Shown in pieces: positions 6,387 through 8,419 of a stretch of DNA of 8,419 nucleotides. How positions within the stretch are numbered: position 1 is the stretch's first letter; every line of letters begins with the position of its first letter. Below the pieces are notes generated by a model, which made no database searches, had not been told where the DNA came from, and saw nothing but the letters and a program-made list of their open reading frames with translations. Both the position numbers and the translations under genes were made by a program. The stretch comes from an uncultured Terriglobales bacterium (GTDB lineage Bacteria; Acidobacteriota; Terriglobia; Terriglobales; Acidobacteriaceae), in assembly GCA_955652845.1 (NCBI GenBank), contig CATPBY010000524.1:1-8419 (forward strand), given 5' to 3'.

Positions 6387-7088
6387 TCAACTGCGCAAAA
6401 TAGTCTTGCGTGCCGCCCCCAGGATTGCAACGATCCCAGTCGCCAGGAAGGTTATCGATTCGGGTTCCGGCGTTGCCAGGCCCCCACCGGCGCCCGATGC
6501 CACCGACCCGTGGTACGTGCCGTTTTGAAAAGTAAGATTGCTCAGGAAGAAGTAATTAATGAAATGAGAAAATTCGGACGCATTGCTGATCCCGAGCATG
6601 CTTAACACAGCTGGATTCACCGTTACTTTGCCGAACTGGTCAAGGAAGCCAGGTTGTAGGACACAAGCGGAGGTCTGAGCCAGGCAAGGCGAGAAGGATC
6701 CTTGAAAAATTACTCCCGTGAAAGAGCCAATCGTGCCGGTCAGGGTAATGCTTCCGCCCGCGCCAAAGTTGAAACCTCCCGGTCCGGCTCCAGTTTCCGG
6801 CCCGGTCTGCACGTTTAGACAACCTCCTCCTCCTGTTCCGCATGTCCCTGTGACATTCATGAAATTGGTAAGCGGGAAGCCCGCTGAAGAAGCACCAATT
6901 TGCATAACCGGAACGTTGCTTACGCTTGCGCTATTGCCAATACCGGGAGTAAAGGTGAAAGTCCCTCCCGCTGGCGTGGGGCCAAATCCGAGCGCCGGAT
7001 AGGTCGCGCTGTTGGCCCAGGCTGAACCTGCGGAGCAGCCGATGACGATGAGAACAAAAATGAAGGCTCGTGGGGAAGAGAGATGCAT
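6387..7088 (-). CDS. PEP-CTERM sorting domain protein
   Basis: An exported protein of 233 residues. Residues 1-25 are a Sec signal peptide (hydrophobic IFVLIVIG core, cleavage probably after AWA at 24-26). The C-terminus is a complete PEP-CTERM tail: PEP at 207-209, a hydrophobic helix (about 211-226) and a short basic end (RKTILRS). Such tails are recognised and cut by an exosortase in the inner membrane, often for proteins destined for biofilm or extracellular matrix. The mature body is rich in Gly, Thr, Ser and Asn and predicted mostly beta. It has two short cysteine pairs (C83/C90 and C135/C142) that could form disulfides. ATG 7088 is chosen because AGGAG stands 5 nt before it and the signal peptide starts there. 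The frame stays open 47 codons further upstream, but that extension is not signal-like. No exosortase is in the window, and no enzyme domain is recognised. Confidence 0.9.
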   Translation of the reverse strand: MHLSSPRAFIFVLIVIGCSAGSAWANSATYPALGFGPTPAGGTFTFTPGIGNSASVSNVPVMQIGASSAGFPLTNFMNVTGTCGTGGGGCLNVQTGPETGAGPGGFNFGAGGSITLTGTIGSFTGVIFQGSFSPCLAQTSACVLQPGFLDQFGKVTVNPAVLSMLGISNASEFSHFINYFFLSNLTFQNGTYHGSVASGAGGGLATPEPESITFLATGIVAILGAARKTILRS

Positions 7089-7432
7089 AAATTCTCCTGG
7101 CAGACCAACCTCGACGTTACGCACCTTTATCTGCTTCAGGGAGCCGTCTGGCTGTGAGTGTACTGCCCGCCTCAGCGCTGATTCAATATTTATCATCAAT
7201 GCTTTGGAGCGACCTAGTGACACAATCAATACCTGTCAAATAATCGGGGAAATGAATATGCTCGTTCCTGACCCGAATTAAAGATCTGCTGGGCGGCAAG
7301 AGAATGCCGAGGGCCGTTCTTGAAATTCATTCTGGCGGGCAAAGGCGGAGCCGAAATCGTCATCCACATCATGATGGCAGTTTGCACGCAGGGGCTTCGC
7401 CCGCGTTGCACTAGATTTTAGGGGGATCAGAC
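7089..7432. other. Divergent intergenic region
   Basis: This gap of about 340 nt separates the divergent PEP-CTERM and metallopeptidase genes and should hold both promoters. On the - strand a perfect TTGACA hexamer lies at 7239-7234, but the hexamer 17 nt on (TAGGTC) is a poor -10, so I do not call a promoter. An AT-rich patch (7185-7200) is nearer the PEP-CTERM start. On the + side a hairpin lies at 7383-7410. Short open frames here have no ribosome sites and look non-coding. Confidence 0.5.
7383..7410 (+). promoter_or_regulatory. Hairpin in the leader of the metallopeptidase gene
   Basis: The stem comprises TGCA plus CGC (7383-7389) and GGGC (7392-7395), paired with GCCC, GCG and TGCA (7399-7410) around a TTC loop. 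It has an AG bulge on the left and a single T bulge on the right, giving eleven base pairs. It ends 10 nt before the GGGGGA ribosome site, so it may influence translation or mark a processed 5' end. It is not followed by a proper T-run. The role is inferred. Confidence 0.4.
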
Positions 7433-8287
7433 ATGCGCTGGACACCCGGTGGCAGCAGTGACGATGTTGAAGATCGCCGCGACGACAGCGGTGGCGGCGG
7501 TTTCCAGTTTGGAGGAATTCACCTTGGCCTTGGCGGCGTAATCGTCCTTTTTGTTCTGAGCCTGATTTTCAAGCGCGACTTTTTATCCCTATTAAGCAGC
7601 GGACCGGCGGGTACAACCGGGACTGCTGTCAGTCAACCGGATACCGCGCGAGATCAGCGTGAGCAGCCACTGGTCCAGTTCGTCACTTTTGTCCTGAACG
7701 ATGCCCAGAACACATGGACGCAGATGCTGCCCTCACAGGGGGTGCAATACCACCACGCTAAACTGGTTTTGTTTCGTGACTCAATCGATTCTGCCTGCGG
7801 ATTGGCGCAGTCGGTTACCGGCCCCTTCTACTGTCCCGAGGACGAAAAGGTTTATATCGATCTCGGCTTCTACGACGAACTGAAACAGCGTTTTGGCGCG
7901 CCCGGAGATTTTGCCGAGGCCTACGTATTGGCGCATGAAATTGGCCACAACGTGCAAAAAATTCTGGGCATTGAGGGCAAGGTCGAGGCGGCGCGGCAGC
8001 GCAATCCGCAACAGGCCAACCAGCTTTCGGTGCGGCTGGAACTTCAGGCCGACTGCTTTGCCGGGGTGTGGGGGCATTCAACCCAGGAGCGGAACATTCT
8101 GGAGCCGGGAGATGTGGATGCGGGTCTGAAGGCTGCGGCGGCGGTCGGGGATGATCGTTTGCAGCGAATGTCCAGGGGCACCGTGAATCCCGAAAGCTTC
8201 ACCCACGGAACATCAGCTCAGCGTATGGAGTGGTTTCGGCGCGGGTTTCAGGGTGGCACGATTGCCTCCTGCAATACATTCCAATGA
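7433..8287 (+). CDS. ypfJ: Neutral zinc metallopeptidase, YpfJ family (Zn_peptidase)
   Basis: A membrane-anchored putative metalloprotease of the YpfJ/KPN_02809 family (Pfam Zn_peptidase). The N-terminus MRWTPGGSSDDVEDRR followed by a Gly-rich stretch is characteristic. One hydrophobic anchor at about 33-47 puts the catalytic domain most likely in the periplasm. The zinc site is HEIGH (168-172), with E169 catalytic. LELQAD supplies the probable third ligand E203, with D207 after it, in the gluzincin manner. Cysteines C122 and C134 (SACG and FYCP) and C208 and C280 could form disulfides. Other family stretches seen are VYIDLGFYDEL, FAEAYVLAHEIGHNVQ and the C-terminal FTHGTSAQR. The length of 284 residues is normal, and no catalytic residue is missing. 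GGGGGA (7421-7426), 6 nt before the ATG, supports the start. The physiological substrate is unknown across the family. The gene is divergent from the PEP-CTERM gene, and no partner is evident. Confidence 0.95.
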   Translation: MRWTPGGSSDDVEDRRDDSGGGGFQFGGIHLGLGGVIVLFVLSLIFKRDFLSLLSSGPAGTTGTAVSQPDTARDQREQPLVQFVTFVLNDAQNTWTQMLPSQGVQYHHAKLVLFRDSIDSACGLAQSVTGPFYCPEDEKVYIDLGFYDELKQRFGAPGDFAEAYVLAHEIGHNVQKILGIEGKVEAARQRNPQQANQLSVRLELQADCFAGVWGHSTQERNILEPGDVDAGLKAAAAVGDDRLQRMSRGTVNPESFTHGTSAQRMEWFRRGFQGGTIASCNTFQ

Positions 8288-8419
8288 ATACGCTCTAATG
8301 ACGGTACCCGGAGCTGGATCAGGCGCGGTACATCTGAAGTCCCTGCTGCGTGCTTTTCTCGATGAGCACCGGTGCGCCGGGGCGACCCCGAAGTTGATAT
8401 CATGGGGGCGGTATTGGAA

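Noticed and set aside
7089..7229. N-terminal extension of the PEP-CTERM gene
   Set aside because: The extra 47 codons precede a good signal peptide with its own AGGAG site and would bury the signal inside the protein.
7211..7239. Promoter for the PEP-CTERM gene with a perfect TTGACA
   Set aside because: The hexamer at the right distance (TAGGTC) matches -10 poorly, so only the -35-like word is real.
8298..8419. Possible start of another + strand gene running off the window (ATG 8298, 40 open codons)
   Set aside because: There is no ribosome site and no recognisable motif, and 40 codons is too short to judge; a competing short - strand frame also exists.

Overview
The window carries eight protein genes, seven on the + strand and one on the - strand. 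Several features suggest a chromosomal stretch of an environmental Gram-negative bacterium, and my best guess is Acidobacteriota (Terriglobia-like). These are moderately high GC, a PEP-CTERM exported protein, a YpfJ-type membrane metallopeptidase, a pirin, a charge-split basic/acidic protein, and GC-rich intergenic palindromes together with a 'GTCATCCCGAGCG...' repeat. No rRNA, tRNA, phage or transposase gene is visible, so the lineage call is inference.

Layout. Positions 1-235 hold a perfect 13-bp hairpin, a second smaller palindrome and a possible promoter. They precede a small helical protein of unknown function (236-634). A 265-nt gap with a perfect 12-bp hairpin follows, then a 343-residue single-pass membrane protein of unknown function (900-1931). 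The next gap (1932-2350) has a terminator-like hairpin with a T7 tract, abutting a 148-bp inverted-repeat element that looks like a non-autonomous or REP/MITE-like repeat. Then come a HAD-family phosphatase (2351-3022, start codon uncertain), a YbiT-type ABC-F ATPase (3109-4740), a pirin-family cupin (4858-5763) and a lysine/arginine-rich protein with a strongly acidic tail (5872-6363). A PEP-CTERM protein is encoded convergently on the - strand (7088 down to 6387). It is divergent from a YpfJ-like neutral zinc metallopeptidase (7433-8287). The last 132 nt contain nothing I can call.

The genes do not form a recognisable pathway. Gaps of about 80 to 420 nt separate nearly all of them, so most are probably transcribed singly or in short, loosely coupled units. 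Broad themes are ribosome/translation support (ABC-F), small-molecule phosphate metabolism (HAD), redox or quercetinase-type cupin chemistry (pirin) and envelope functions (PEP-CTERM protein, metallopeptidase, membrane protein). I see no convincing new multi-gene system. The items most worth a second look are the 148-bp repeat, the charge-split protein, the single-pass protein with a distinct C-terminal patch, and several strong hairpins or palindromes in the intergenic spaces.
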